Both the position numbers and the translations under genes were made by a program. Of a stretch of 64,000 bases of DNA, positions 14,647 to 27,561 are shown piece after piece. The stretch is from Rhopalosiphum padi (lineage: Eukaryota > Arthropoda > Insecta > Hemiptera > Aphididae), in NCBI RefSeq assembly GCF_020882245.1, contig NC_083599.1, positions 72,399,745-72,463,744 on the forward strand, given 5' to 3'. The first letter of the stretch is position 1; the number at the start of each line of letters is the position of its first letter. The notes below the pieces were generated by a model that saw only the letters and a list, made by a program, of their open reading frames with translations, did no database searches and was not told where the DNA came from.

Positions 14647-15458
14647 CATACGCGCGGTGCCGGTACTCGATATACACATACGCTCGTCCGCCTGTCTGTA
14701 TATGTATATAATACACGTACAGTATATATATATATACTTACGACGCCGCAACCGCGGTGTGTTCGCGTATAGGTTGTTCCTCTCGGGAAGTTATGGGGGA
14801 CGAGGGCGCACATCGCGGTCGTAAACCCGAACGATGTCCTCCCGCGCTCCAGGTGTATTTTATACATGTATATAATAATATAATATGTACGTATTATAGC
14901 GACCGTATATACATATAGGTAGGTATCGGTAGTATAGTGTACGCGTTTCGGGGTCCGTCACCCTTCGGGGCCTGCAACGCCGACGGCGGTTCCCGCGGGA
15001 TGTCGTCCGGACGTCTCCCCGCTGCAGTGAGACGCCGACACGCAGCATCCCTTCCGACTTACACCTACACACGCGCGCGCGCTCACAAACGATCTCCCCC
15101 ATCGCGACAATGAAACGCGGCACGTCCATCTCCGTCGATCGCGTATTGTGCGGTACAGATACCTATAATAATAAAAATCAATTCGAATCGACGCGACCGA
15201 CGAGAGTCCCTTCACCCCCCCCCCACCCGTGCTGCAGTAGGGTCGTCGTTGTTTATTTATTTTTGTTTCGCGCTGTCCGAAATCGTGTTTATATTATTCA
15301 CGTAAAACGACCGTACACGTAGATATAAAAATAATAGATAAAATACAAATTACAAGACCTGTGTTTTAAATAATATATAACAGCAGTTGGCCATAACTCG
15401 AATGAGATACCTATAAAAGGGGTAATGTTTGTCGGACCTCGGCGCTCTAGCTATATCA

Positions 15459-15530
15459 GTGATGACCAAGCACGGCACGTGGGCCGAATCCGGCCCGCGA
15501 TCATCGTAATCTGACAGCCCGTCAAAGTAA
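15459..15530 (+). mobile_element. hAT-like transposon end
   Basis: Begins 'cagtgatgaccaagcacgg' and continues with 'gtgggccgaatccggcccgcg'. CAG-R-GNTG ends followed by GGCC-rich blocks are typical of hAT elements. No partner end or transposase was found within a few kb, so it is a solo fragment. Confidence 0.4.
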
Positions 15531-17935
15531 TTAAAATTTAAAAAAAATATATGTATTCTAAAAATGTAACGTTTGTAAAATATTTCCTATGTCTTATCAT
15601 ATTATCGTCAATATTACGTATATTTAAATTTATTAATTTACCTATATTAAGATGTGTCTAAAAGCCCCAAAATAAAATTAACATTCAATTCAAAGAAAAG
15701 GTTTAAATTCTTGGTCCAACAAGAATTTTTTATGGTCCTGGTTAAAAAAAAAGTTTTCTATATTGTATAGCAACAGCAGCGAGTGGCGTGGCGATGAAAT
15801 ATAAATACTAAAACTGGACCTAAACGAGCCTAAAAACTTAAAATTATTGTTGATTTGCATTCGATCTGTATTGACTTGACTTTTAACGTAATCGATTTTT
15901 ATTAATATTTACTTACTATTAATACATAACCATTTATACCTACTTTCAATCAGATCCTAATTGCATTTATTTATAAATGATTAAATCTAATTAATCGATT
16001 ATTAATAATCATATACAATCAAACATAATATTAGGATAAAGTAATTCATAGAGTTACTTCTTGATAATAATTATTGTATCCAATAGCTAGAATTGTTCAA
16101 TAAAAAATAACTTGTTTTTGATACCATATATACAGGCACATTTTTTAAATTATATTTTGGCTATTTATATACGTATACAAAAAGAAATACATATATCTAC
16201 ACCTAAGCTGATCATCTAATATTAGATAAACCAAATTATCCATCCATATATATATATATATAAGAATCTAATTTGATTTTGGAAACTATGATTTCTTAAT
16301 AAATAGATAATATCAATTTTACACTTATTATTTCTAAACCTGTTAAATTTAAATTATTTTCTACACTATATATCAGATGAATTATTATAATTCACTCAAT
16401 TCATTATTTTTATATTATGGCAGATGTTGTAAACTCTTTTAAAATCCATCAGTCATTGGGAACATGATGGTACCTAGTATTATCAATTTAAATGTCTACA
16501 ACTTAAGTACATAATACTTTACAAAGCATTATAATATATAGTAATTGTTTTCGCTAGCTACATTTACGTATAGCATTTATAATAGCATGATGTACCAAAT
16601 ATAATTTTATATTTAGTTTTGTTATGATTAAAATACGTGTTTTAAGTGTTCACGATTTACGTTCCTTCGAAAATTACATAAACAAACTGTTTTGTGAAAA
16701 CGTATTTTATTATACTATCGTAAAATACGTTCCACTGCTTTTAACGACGACACAGAAAAAGGCATGTGCTCAATTTTCAAGATATTATTACCTATATGAA
16801 AGATTGTAATAATATTATGATCATTAAATATGATTTAACATATATATATATATATATATACCTATACCTATAATTATATAAATAAAAAATCATTCAGAAA
16901 AAAACAATCAAAATCAATTACAATCATTTAAATCAGAATTAAGAATTTATAATAGGCTCTACGACAAGTCTTATATCATTAGAAAAAATGACTGATATTG
17001 TTTCAACACATACTTCAACCTACTGGCTACTTTACTGTCCTTTGATAATATCTTAATAATATATCTATAAATTATTTTTAAAACGTGAGGCGATATTTTG
17101 GGTGTTCTTTCTAAAGTTCTACTGGACCGATTTGCATGAATTTTTTTTTAAACGTGGGTGCAGATAAGCCATCTAATGAGAAAACTTTCGAAAATGTATT
17201 AATAAAATAGTTTGAATATATTTAGTTTTTTGTGTAATTACGTAGCGACGTGCGTCGTTTTTTGTGTAAACACGAACTTGTTCATACAACGCCCACTGCG
17301 TCTAAAGCTGCGTCTTTGTTGTCAGAATGGGTTCTCTATTAATAATATTTTAAAACCGAAATTAATTTAAATTTTCATTTATTTGTAAACATTTTTGGGT
17401 GAAACATTCGCAGTTTTCCCGATAGTTATATAAGTCAAATCATTTTAGATTTTTTGTTAATTTTAAACACTCAACATTAATGTCATATTATTATAAAAAC
17501 AATTATTTTTTTATATTTATTTATGTACATATTGTAAAGTTATTTAGTTAAACTATTTTTCTTTTTAATAACCCGATAGCGATGATAGTTTAGCTAGTTA
17601 TATTATTAAATTATGTTAATAATGCATACGATAGTTTATTCGTACATCTAGAATCGAAAACAATACCATCGTTACCAATTTTTTATCAAAACATTTAAGT
17701 ATTTAAATTATAAGTAAATTATAAAAATGTATATTTAAAGTATACATCAGATATTTTTTATACACTCAAATAAAATAAAATTTATCATCTTTAATGGTAT
17801 TATAATTTTTAATATTAAAAAATCATCAAATTATTGCTCTGCAGCTTAACCGCACTCAAATGACTGTACAAGAGAATACGTATATATCCAAATAAAAGAC
17901 AACACTGACTTATTTATGTTTAAAGAACAAGTTTA
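15531..17935. other. AT-rich non-coding sequence
   Basis: Includes TA runs near 16.25 and 16.84 kb and a stretch at 17.08-17.33 kb with less AT bias ('actggaccgatttgcatgaa', 'gacgtgcgtcgttttttgtg') that may be an old element. No gene seen. Confidence 0.5.
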
Positions 17936-18196
17936 GTTGTCGCACAGCGGAAACGGACTTCAGAGACGTTGGTGTGAAGATGGGTGCACATGCACTGGTG
18001 GGGGAAACGACTTGGTCAAGCCAGCCAGAGACGTAGGCGGCACCATCAAAGGCCTCCGCGTTTCCAAAGATCTGGTTTTATTATCCTTGGTTGCAGAGGC
18101 CCTCATTGGGCCATCCCTTGTCTTTGTCGGCATACGAGAAAAATCACACGTCCTGAGCTTCATTGTCACAGACACGTATGGCGTTTCTGTGTGACC
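17936..18196. pseudogene. GC-rich gene-like fragment, not recognised
   Basis: About 260 bp of roughly 50% GC set sharply into AT-rich DNA. The plus strand has an open frame of 85 codons to TGA. On minus one frame reads SYADKDKGWPNEGLCNQG, two stops, then FGNAEAFDGAAYVSGWLDQV and further residues, which looks like coding sequence with three stops. The most likely reading is a decayed copy of a gene or element frame on minus. No ATG with context, splice sites or family match support a live gene. Confidence 0.3.
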
Positions 18197-18199
18197 TCG

Positions 18200-19938
18200 T
18201 AATATAAATCATCCCTTCGAATACCGATAAAAGATTTTATTGAAGTTTACCGTTATCCGCGTGCGGCAACTCGACCGTTACTAATTTATTATATTTAACT
18301 CTTTCTGAAATTATTACATTTATATGATATGAGTGCATATTATTACACTATTGATTTAAAATTTACAACAAATTGTATTTTGAGTTAAAAGTTTATCCTG
18401 TAAAATACTATACGACAATATTACCACTAATAATAAGGCTCAAGGTCAACCTTTAAAAGTCATTAAGATTGATTTAAATTAGTTATGTAGCTTATGCTTT
18501 TCTTATGATTAGATTTTCTTTAAAGTAGGTACTCTTAAGTTGGTTATAATTTTATCAACATCCACGCGTATAAAATAAATATTATTTACCCAGAAATTGT
18601 TTAAATTTAAAAGTTAATTTACATATTTATGTGCATAATTAAATATTTTGAATTATTATAGTAGTGTTTCAAGTGTTTGGTCCCAAAATATGTAAAGTTT
18701 AATTTTTGGAAAATATAAACCACCAATAATAATGACTATGATGTTTTCACTATTATTTTATTTATATAAAGTAAAAGGTGTGGCCTTAAAAATAGTTGAA
18801 TGTTTTTAATTTATCGATACAAAATTAAAAAAAAATACTTTCATCCGGAGAGGAAGATCGAATAACAAAAAATAAGAAATAAATAAAAAATAAATTGTCT
18901 ATACCTATAACTAGGCGGAGGTAAAAAATAAAAGATAAATTATTAACTTTGATTTTTTTAAATTTTTTTTTCTATAATTCAGTTAAAAAAATATATCATC
19001 AACTTTTCTAGTCTTGAGAGTTATTTTAGATGATAATACTGATATCGATTTCGTAGTGATTTCAGTCAGCTGTCCGTTTGCACCGGTGAAATTATTAATT
19101 ATTAATTATTATTGCAATTGTTTTATTTCATTTAATAACTATAACTAGAATAATATATTATGTAGAATGGAAATTAAATATCTATTATATTAATTATACT
19201 ACAGTTATACGTATAATCAAAATATGTATCGATAGTTTAACCTCACTTAGGTATTTGTCCATAATATAATTTATATACGTTCAATAATCGTATATCGAAT
19301 TTTTAGTTATCTCGAACTACATTGAAATCCACTTGAAATTACCATCACACTTAATAGCGTTTTGCTCTTAATAACTCTAAATAAAATTAATCGTTTTTCG
19401 TTATGTCGAATAAACAAATAATATTTTTATTACGGTAAGAACAAAAAAATAAGTAGTACATTTAGTATAGTGATTGTGATTTTATGCGTTGGTATAGTCA
19501 ATAATGTTGTAGTCATTTGTATACAATATAATGAAAAGGAAAATGAGCGTAAATTTTAATGACAATTTTTTTTATTGATATTTATGTATTATGTAGTATT
19601 CAAACTATGCATTTTAAGCATTTAAATTATTAACCAATTTTTTTTAAGAATTTTAATAAAACTCGATATCTCAAACTTTGTCTTGTTCCCCTTTGAGATT
19701 TGACATAACGAGAATCTACTGCATTTGCAAACAAATATGTATCACACTATAAAATATTTTATATAACATCAAATATTCTAAATTTCAATTGTTTATTCAG
19801 GAACGAGTACTGGAGTAGCCACACTTGGGTACTTTTTACATTCATTAACCACTACTTGAATATAATCTACAGGTTCTCTATAATTTGTGTAATTTTCTAG
19901 GAGCAGAAAGTAGCGGAGTATATGTAGCTGGCAGCTGC
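18200..19938. other. AT-rich non-coding sequence
   Basis: No frame, RNA gene or repeat was recognised. Confidence 0.55.
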
Positions 19939-19949
19939 ATACTCAGAAT

Positions 19950-20233
19950 ATTATCTCAGAATGTCTCAACAATGAACCTCTCAACATCTACAATACACTT
20001 AGTTTTATAAGAGACACCAATTTATACAAAACCATTTAACCTAAATCATATTTATTTATATTTTTATTTTTTCTATATTTCCCTCCTCTCTATTAACTCA
20101 CTTAGTCACTTTATTTTTTATATATATTTGTTACTTTATTATTTACTTATAATGTATTAATTAGCATGTAAACTAATTTGCGGCCAATGACCTATGTAGT
20201 CGAGGCCTTATTTCTTTAAAATAAAAAAAAAAA
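19950..20233 (+). mobile_element. 5'-truncated jockey-type retrotransposon 3' end with target duplication
   Basis: The 284-bp insertion starts inside a reading frame encoding 28 residues that end in TYPE-like '...SFIRDTNLYKTI' and TAA, the usual ending of jockey-like polymerases in aphids. An AT-rich 3' UTR and an A-run at 20223-20233 follow. The 11-bp string 'atactcagaat' occurs directly before (19939-19949) and directly after (20234-20244), which is the target-site duplication of reverse-transcribed insertion. The intact duplication and frame imply a fairly recent event. Confidence 0.75.
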
Positions 20234-20244
20234 ATACTCAGAAT

Positions 20245-22780
20245 ACAGAGCCTTGTTTCCTGACATACCAAAGACAGATAAAAATTATAACAATATTTGA
20301 TCTTAAAACTCGTTTATAAACAAACAATTATATGGTTTTATAAACATACTATAATTGTATTATATTTTTATATTCAGTAATGAAGTCAATGCAATTTATT
20401 TGCGTAACACATAAATATTATAAATGTATAAACACTGATAGCGACGACGACGTGACAGTCAGTCGACCGTTTATTATTATTGAACTTTTCCTAAAAATAG
20501 AATCGGATTTTTTTTTACCTTTTTTTATATTTTTAATTAAACAGTTAGTAATATTAGTAATAGTTTCAATATGTTTTATGCATTTTTTTTTATCGGAATT
20601 TTACATGCTTATTATATCACTTCCAGACTTCAGCTGGTGGTGGCAGTGGCAGTTTTCTACATTACCTCGAAAAATCCTGTGCGTACGCCTATAATGCTAC
20701 AATATAGGTATATAATATAAAATGTTTAGCACTTAAAAAATGACTACACTACTATAAATCTATACTCGATATGTCATAGAGTATAATATTATATATTACA
20801 GGACGGATCGTTGTGTCCGCGATGGAATTGCATTTCCAATTTTATAGTAATATAATAATATATTGTCTATAATATAGTGTAAACTCGACTCAGTCGATTC
20901 TTTTGAGTTTTTATTAATATATTTTATCGTTCACTTTAATTTTAAAAGCAAGTCTATGAGTAGATAATATTGCTTTTAATAAGTTTCAACTTTTGATTCG
21001 ATACATTTAAATAAAGACACATTATTTATAAGTCCACATTTTCAGTTATACGTGGGTGTTCTGCAGGACCTATATTATTATGTCAATACCTACAACCTCG
21101 GCAAAACCGACAACGTCAAACGAATTTCTCTGTGTTGTTTTTTCACAATGATTAACACGAATACCTATACAAACATATATATTTTATTTTGTGATGTTAT
21201 TATTAAAACTGCCCTTGTGCTTTTTATAGACACACTAAAACTGTTATGTATATATACATTATAATATTGTATTCGATAAAGTTTTATTTTTATAATATTA
21301 CCTACGCAGTTTAGTTTTTTCCAAAACGACGAATCCCGTTTTTGGACGAAACTTTATTAATTAAATCCGTATTAAACTCAGTCATTATTAAATATGTTTT
21401 GTATACGCAGTGTACCATGAATATATGATAATTTTACATTAAATTTACATTTTATGTGTCAGATCATTATGATACACTCTGTATATACCTGTTATACGTT
21501 TATAATGTCGATATTAGGTGTGTATAGAATGCGTATGCATAAACAAAAAAAGTAATACTTAGACTTAAACATGTCGCTTAATTTATCAGAAATGGGAAAA
21601 AAATCCATTAAAAAAAAATATTGATATCTTCATAAGATTCTAATCATCTGACTTGATACATGACACTGTCGACTGATGTGCGCAAAACGACTACACTTGG
21701 CAATCGCAATCGATAATACCTATTGAATTAAAACAGCAATTCACTTGTGCGCGCGTGTTCGTGTATGCTATCCATTCGTATTCACACAAATTGTTGTGAT
21801 AGGAGCTGTGTGATGTGCGAACGACGAATTTTGCAGGTGAACAAAATGTATTAATGAAAACAATAAGCATACGGACTACTATAAATTAATACAACTTCCA
21901 TTTATCTCCGCAACCTCGGGTGAGGATTTCCAGTGTTTGAGTATGTGTTTGGCGTTGTTATTTTCATTATAAAAGTATAATAATTAATTATTTACTATAT
22001 ATATCAAATAATTATGCTTGTTTTTTTATGAACTGCATTTGGGCCATCGCGAAAAACAGCTGATTTTGGGAGTGCTAGCCATCGTCGCTAAAGGTATGGA
22101 AGATACCTACATATAGTAATAATAACAATAATAAAAATACTATAAAATCATATAAGGTACCTCTAAATTTTATAAAGCGTGTTATATTTTTATTCAAGTT
22201 TTTTAAAATTTCCATGGCAACCAAAAAATTAATTATTGATAATTTAATAAAAAAAAAAAAGACAGCTATGAGTATTGAGATGTAAAAAACATTTTAGACA
22301 TTATCTCGAGGGGAATTTGTGAACTGATGAGCTAGTGGGAGGATGAAGGTCCCTACGCAGTACGCTATATAATAATTTCAACTTATTCACATGTGCACAC
22401 TTGCTCACTAACACCGTATTTGATTTTAATGTAGGACTGTGGCTTAGTTTGGTTGTAATTTGGTCTTCGAGTTTTTTTTTAATTATAAATTATGTTCATG
22501 AGATATTTATATAGTGGATACACGAAGATTGTCAGTGTAGTATAACTAAAAAACCTATATAAAACGCTATTCAATTGTTATTGCGAATTACTACATATTT
22601 AAACGACGTAAATTGTATCATTATGTACAAAAAAAACTATATTATTAGGTATGCTTTGATCGTCATTTTTTTTTCCACTGTACTCAAAAAATCACGAATA
22701 GTAAACCGATTTCGAACGGTAATTAGTTTTTAAAAATATCGTATATTTCTATATATTAAAATTACGCAAATGCCCATACG
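20245..22780. other. AT-rich sequence with one weak exon candidate
   Basis: Apart from the candidate at 21.05 kb nothing is supportable. 'cgcgaaaaacagctgatttt' with a following 'aaaggtatgg' near 22.05-22.10 kb has an exon-like texture but no consistent start. Confidence 0.45.
21046..21264 (+). CDS. Candidate exon, weak
   Basis: After 'ccacattttcag' the frame LYVGVLQDLYYYVNTYNLGK continues through TDNVKRISL and becomes hydrophobic and AT-driven before TAA. The first 30 codons look exonic; the remainder may be intron read-through. No ATG, no strong donor and no family recognised. Confidence 0.15.
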   Translation, partial: LYVGVLQDLYYYVNTYNLGKTDNVKRISLCCFFTMINTNTYTNIYILFCDVIIKTALVLFIDTLKLLCIYTL

Positions 22781-23460
22781 ACTAGGAGGTGGTACTATAA
22801 TATCGGTAAAAAACACCAGACACGCAGTAGCAGATGGATAAAACAAGTAACCGTCATCCATCACCGAGCCCTATATTATTATATATTATATACATGATCG
22901 CAGGGTGGACCGCGGTCGTGTGGATGACGTTGGCGAACGAGTTCCGGTCGGGTTAGCCATATATATATATATGTGATATTTGTATTGGGTGATGGGGAGG
23001 TGCGCGTGCGGGCCGGGAGAGCGCGATCTGTATGCTTGTTGCGTGGCAGACCGCGGTCAGAACGCGCGGACACCTTCACCCTACACCACAAAAAACCTTC
23101 GCGCTTCACGCACCCCCTCTCCGAAAACATATCCCCTCGACCCTTGGGAAAACCCGACGCACTGTAACCGCATCTAACATTAAACGCGCGCGCCACTGGC
23201 CAGTCCGACGACCATTTATCTTAATGCCAGTTTCCGACGCCATTTGTTGTGTGTGTGTGTGCGCGTACGGTGTGCGACTCGTTTTGCAGTTAACGCGGAA
23301 TTCGAAAAACCCAAAATTGTTATACCTCTGTTTTCGCACTTTCTTTCTCTCTCCCGTTATTTGTTCCTTTTTCCTGTTTCGAAACGAAAAGCCGATAGGG
23401 CGAGAAAAAAATGATCCTTTTATATGTATTGTATATACATATATATATATACACTAGACA
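22781..23460. other. CpG-rich patch
   Basis: A G-rich/C-rich segment with overlapping frames on both strands and a (GT) run at 23.25 kb. No conserved motif. Likely regulatory. Confidence 0.4.
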
Positions 23461-25480
23461 TCATCAATCGGTCACTGTAATATGTGTACGTGAATTTATT
23501 TATTTAAACACATTTATATAATATGTGTGTACGCGTACTCGGTCTATTATCGTCTCATAAATTCAATTTTACACGTCGGTAAACGTATAAACGACATCGA
23601 AAACGAATACATATTATATATTATACGTGTGTAATGTATAAGCTATATATTTATATAGTAAATGTATACCTATTTATAAGACTATAAAAGCGCGTCTAAA
23701 AACTAGAACTGGTCAGTGATAATAATCGTAATAAATAACGTGACGATAAGTCGCGGAATGGTGCGATATATATACTGATCAGTGATCGGTAGGTATACGA
23801 GTAGTAGATATCTACGATCTACGTGTGGCATCTTGTTTATGGAGCTTGTAAAAATCAAGTACCCACCTCAATCTAATACCGTATGGTTATAACTTTTTAA
23901 GTGTATATAATACGTATACTGTAACAGCCATTTTGTGATAACATTTTGTGGAATATTGGTAAACGTTATATATATATATATATAATGCGTGTGTAATCGT
24001 TAGTTGTTAGTTGGAAACAGTCTATAACTCTTCACATAATAAATATATTAAAATTCTGGTTTTTTTTTTTTATGCATAACAAACTTTGTTATATTATACT
24101 TATTAAACTAATTAAACTATTTTGTACCATTAAATTTCGCACATGTGCATAACAACTTTTTTTTTTAATGACAACCACTTTTTGGCTAATTTTTTTTACT
24201 CATATTTTTTTATGAATTTTAATGGTTAAACTTACTACAATGAAAAATATTCGAGTTTTTTAATTAGGTATTATCAAACAAAACCAAAAAACATAAATAT
24301 TTATATATATATTTCCCTGAAGAAGAAAATATCTTAACTTTTTTTTACGTAAGAAGGTAAGACGAGCCTAATCGTTTTATATAACCCCGGAATTTGGGTT
24401 TACCACTAATTTCAGTTTTCATAATTTCCAGCCACAGTATTGCACACCTCTTGTTTTGATTATACTGCCGGTGATTACTATTTAACTATTTATATTAGCG
24501 TTTTCTATTTATGATATTATTGTTAAAACATTTAGACTCTTAATAAGCTATTAATAGTCATTAAACATTTTCAATAAATGTCGATAAAAAAAAGTAGATA
24601 CCACTTGGTGTACTTACATTTTCGAGTAGGTCACTATTATTTTTGTGTAAAATTTGAATTCAATTATACATTATACAATATACATAATTGTACGAGTATA
24701 CAAAAAATGATGCCGAGCGGAAACGATCTTTTAGTCTCAAATTATGTTTATTTTATATAGCTATATGAAAGTAATTTAATTAACTTTTAGTATTATAATA
24801 AAATAATATAATTTTTTTCTAAAATATTGCATTTTATTATATTGATAGTATTTAATTATTAAAATAATATAATATAATTATACCATATTATTATATCAAC
24901 TTATATTACATTTTATAATATATTTTTGTTAATACCGTATTAAACAGATAATATTTTAAAATAAACAACAAAAAAATTATTATCCCGCGAATACTTAAAT
25001 TATAACAAAATAATAAAATAAGATAATTTATTTTTTATATGTCATCTTTTCCAAAATGGAACTTAAAATATCTATAAAAAAAAGGTATAAAAAGAAATTT
25101 TTTGTCAAAATTCTAACACCAAATATACAACTCCTATACATTTTTAATATTTATGTACAGACAAAAGAATAACTTTTGTGGGATCTAGTATTTAATTTTC
25201 GAAAACTTTGATTATGGAAAAAATGTGTTATCGGTATTGATAAGAAATACAACTTAAAAAAAATTAAATTTCTCATGTCTATATAAATAGTACAGTCTGA
25301 CAAAATTCATATCATTCAAATTTAACCTGTTACGATAATAGTTGTCAAAAATAACGATCTGGTCAATTGTCTCTGCATACATATAGTAGGTACCTATGTA
25401 GCTGAATTTATGATATTCAAAATATGTGGGTTAGGTAGGTGGGTCTATAGTACAGACTATTCGTTCCTGGGCATTTACTA
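23461..25480. other. AT-rich non-coding sequence
   Basis: Contains TA repeats near 23.97 kb and several poly(T) runs. No gene seen. Confidence 0.55.
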
Positions 25481-27060
25481 GCTCTTAAATCAAGTCGTAG
25501 CGGCAATATAATATAATAAAATAGTACGCACTCGATTTAAACTGCGGACAATAATATTTGAAAACAATCGGACGGGCATTCGTGTATGGGCATTAAACGG
25601 CGACGACAACAGTATACGGAAAGTTAAAACTCTACGAGAAAAAGAAGAATGGTGATTTTTCTCATTAGAGACGCTACATGCGTAAATAATAATATTACTA
25701 TGCGACAATGGCGGAAAAGAAAAAACAATAGTTTTCTTGGCTCGCAAACGAGCCGTACACGCCGACGGCGGAAAAAAAAAACAAAAAAAGGAAATCCCGA
25801 AAACATAGACATTATATTATTTTACCCTTTTTTTCACGACTATACACTATTGTATGTATAACGTATATACTACATATACACATACATACCGCAGTTAGCG
25901 TATCATTATTACTATTATTAAAGTTTTGGTTGTGCGTGCGTGTGGGGAGGAGGGAGGATACTGCGCGGACTGCTAAGCCGAGATTAATTCGCCCACCGGC
26001 GATTATATCGTACATATATATATATATATTATATGTGTGTGCGCGCGTTGTATACATCATAATATTAAATATATATATACACATCGAGCGCGACGTGAAT
26101 AGAAAACCACGGGCCCTGCTTTTATATTTCCAACTCGAGACCCAGATCCGTGCTGCCGCAGTGATTACGCACCGCCGCCGAACCGAACAAAACAAAATGA
26201 AACATCCGGTTTGTGAGGATATAGAGAGACTGCCGGCGTTAATAAGGAAAACTCGATGAATGGCGCGTGTGCGCGCACCGTTCGTATTATATATACACAT
26301 ACGCGGTACAATATATTATTATATATACCTATACGTGTATTTTTAATATAAGTCCACGCGCGTTTAACGCATACACGTCACGATATATTACAATTTGTGT
26401 GTGTGTGTGTGTGTGTGTGTGCGAATGTATATTTATAACGTATAATACGGTGTTTCGGTAGACGTATATACGCCGCGCCGGCTCGGTCATTGTAACCCAA
26501 ATTATTTTCCCGTCGAAAACCGAATGGAAAACCGTCGGGCGTCCTATATATATATATATATATGTATATTCCTAATATATATATATATATGTATGTGTAT
26601 CATAATACACCGCTGTTGTTCGCAGACAAAAATTAAAAAAGAAGGGATTCTAATTAGAAATACTAAATAGTTATTATATTGTTCCCGCGGTAATGAGTGA
26701 TAATAATAATAATAATTCAGCAGAACCTCGATCGTGCAAACCTCGTACCGCATTATTGTATATTATATAAGCGTCGATCCTGCCGATTTCGTGTCTATAA
26801 AGGCACGAATACGGAATAGCGGTGGCCGGGGAGCTAAGCCACCCCCCCCCCCGTGTAACTGTCGTATTACCCTTAAAAAAAATTATGAATATTTTACACA
26901 CATTTATGAACATACAGTGAAAATCTCATAAGCGTCCGGTATGGACTGTGCTTCAGTTATCTTCCTGCAAACATCGATCACTATTTGTGCTGTGCCCACA
27001 AATCGTGTTGTCTTCGTATTAAAAACGTATACAACCATGTGAATTTGCTCTCAGTAAAAC
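25481..27060. other. CpG-rich region
   Basis: A third large CpG-enriched block, with a (GT)n run at 26396-26422, (TA)n runs near 26.55 kb and a C-run at 26.84 kb. Frames on both strands overlap and show no family likeness. Confidence 0.4.
26396..26422 (+). repeat. (GT)n microsatellite
   Basis: About 13 uninterrupted dinucleotides. Confidence 0.9.
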
Positions 27061-27530
27061 CGATTTCGTGTGGTTAGCTTTAATAATAATATATTAGAGT
27101 TGAAGAGACAATAACAATTTAATATTAAATTCAACAGACACGAGGGGACCTCTTGAAGTATAGTATCGTCCTTAAAAAAAGGTAGATAAAATTATGCATG
27201 AATCTATCGTAAAAACTAAAGTTTAGAATGTTTAGATTATCGAACTGATGAATGCACCATTCTGATGTCAGTGGGAATAAAAATGACGTACTATATAAAT
27301 AAAATTGTATAATTTTCCGTAGGAAATACAATATTTCACTCAAACATATTAATTTAAAATTGCACGATAACAGTATTTTGTATTTTTTCCTTCAGAGCCC
27401 GATTACAAATTACAATTTTCACCACGATAATCACACCATGTTTTTTAGCGGGAATGTCCTACCCGAAAATCTTTATTCCGCCATATTATACACATAAATA
27501 TTTTTATCATGTGCACATTATCACATTTAT

Positions 27531-27561
<31 letters not shown>

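Larger units (their letters stand above)
12401..15340. other. CpG-rich region without a confirmed gene
   Basis: The longest CpG-rich block of the window, densest at 13.65-14.1 and 14.75-15.25 kb. Overlapping frames on both strands come from low stop density, not from conserved sequence. It holds a GT/CT microsatellite and the 215-bp TIR element. Probable regulatory or first-exon region of a gene whose coding exons lie elsewhere. Confidence 0.4.

Noticed and set aside
13638..15322. Several 70-160 codon frames on both strands
   Set aside because: CpG-rich DNA has few stops. The frames overlap on opposite strands and none shows a domain, start context or splice pattern.
16624..16809. 61-codon plus frame MIKIRVLSVHDLRSF...
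   Set aside because: AT-driven composition towards its end, no splice or promoter signal, no family likeness.
22879..23457. GC-rich frames of up to 141 codons
   Set aside because: Same reason: low stop density, overlapping on both strands, no recognisable family.
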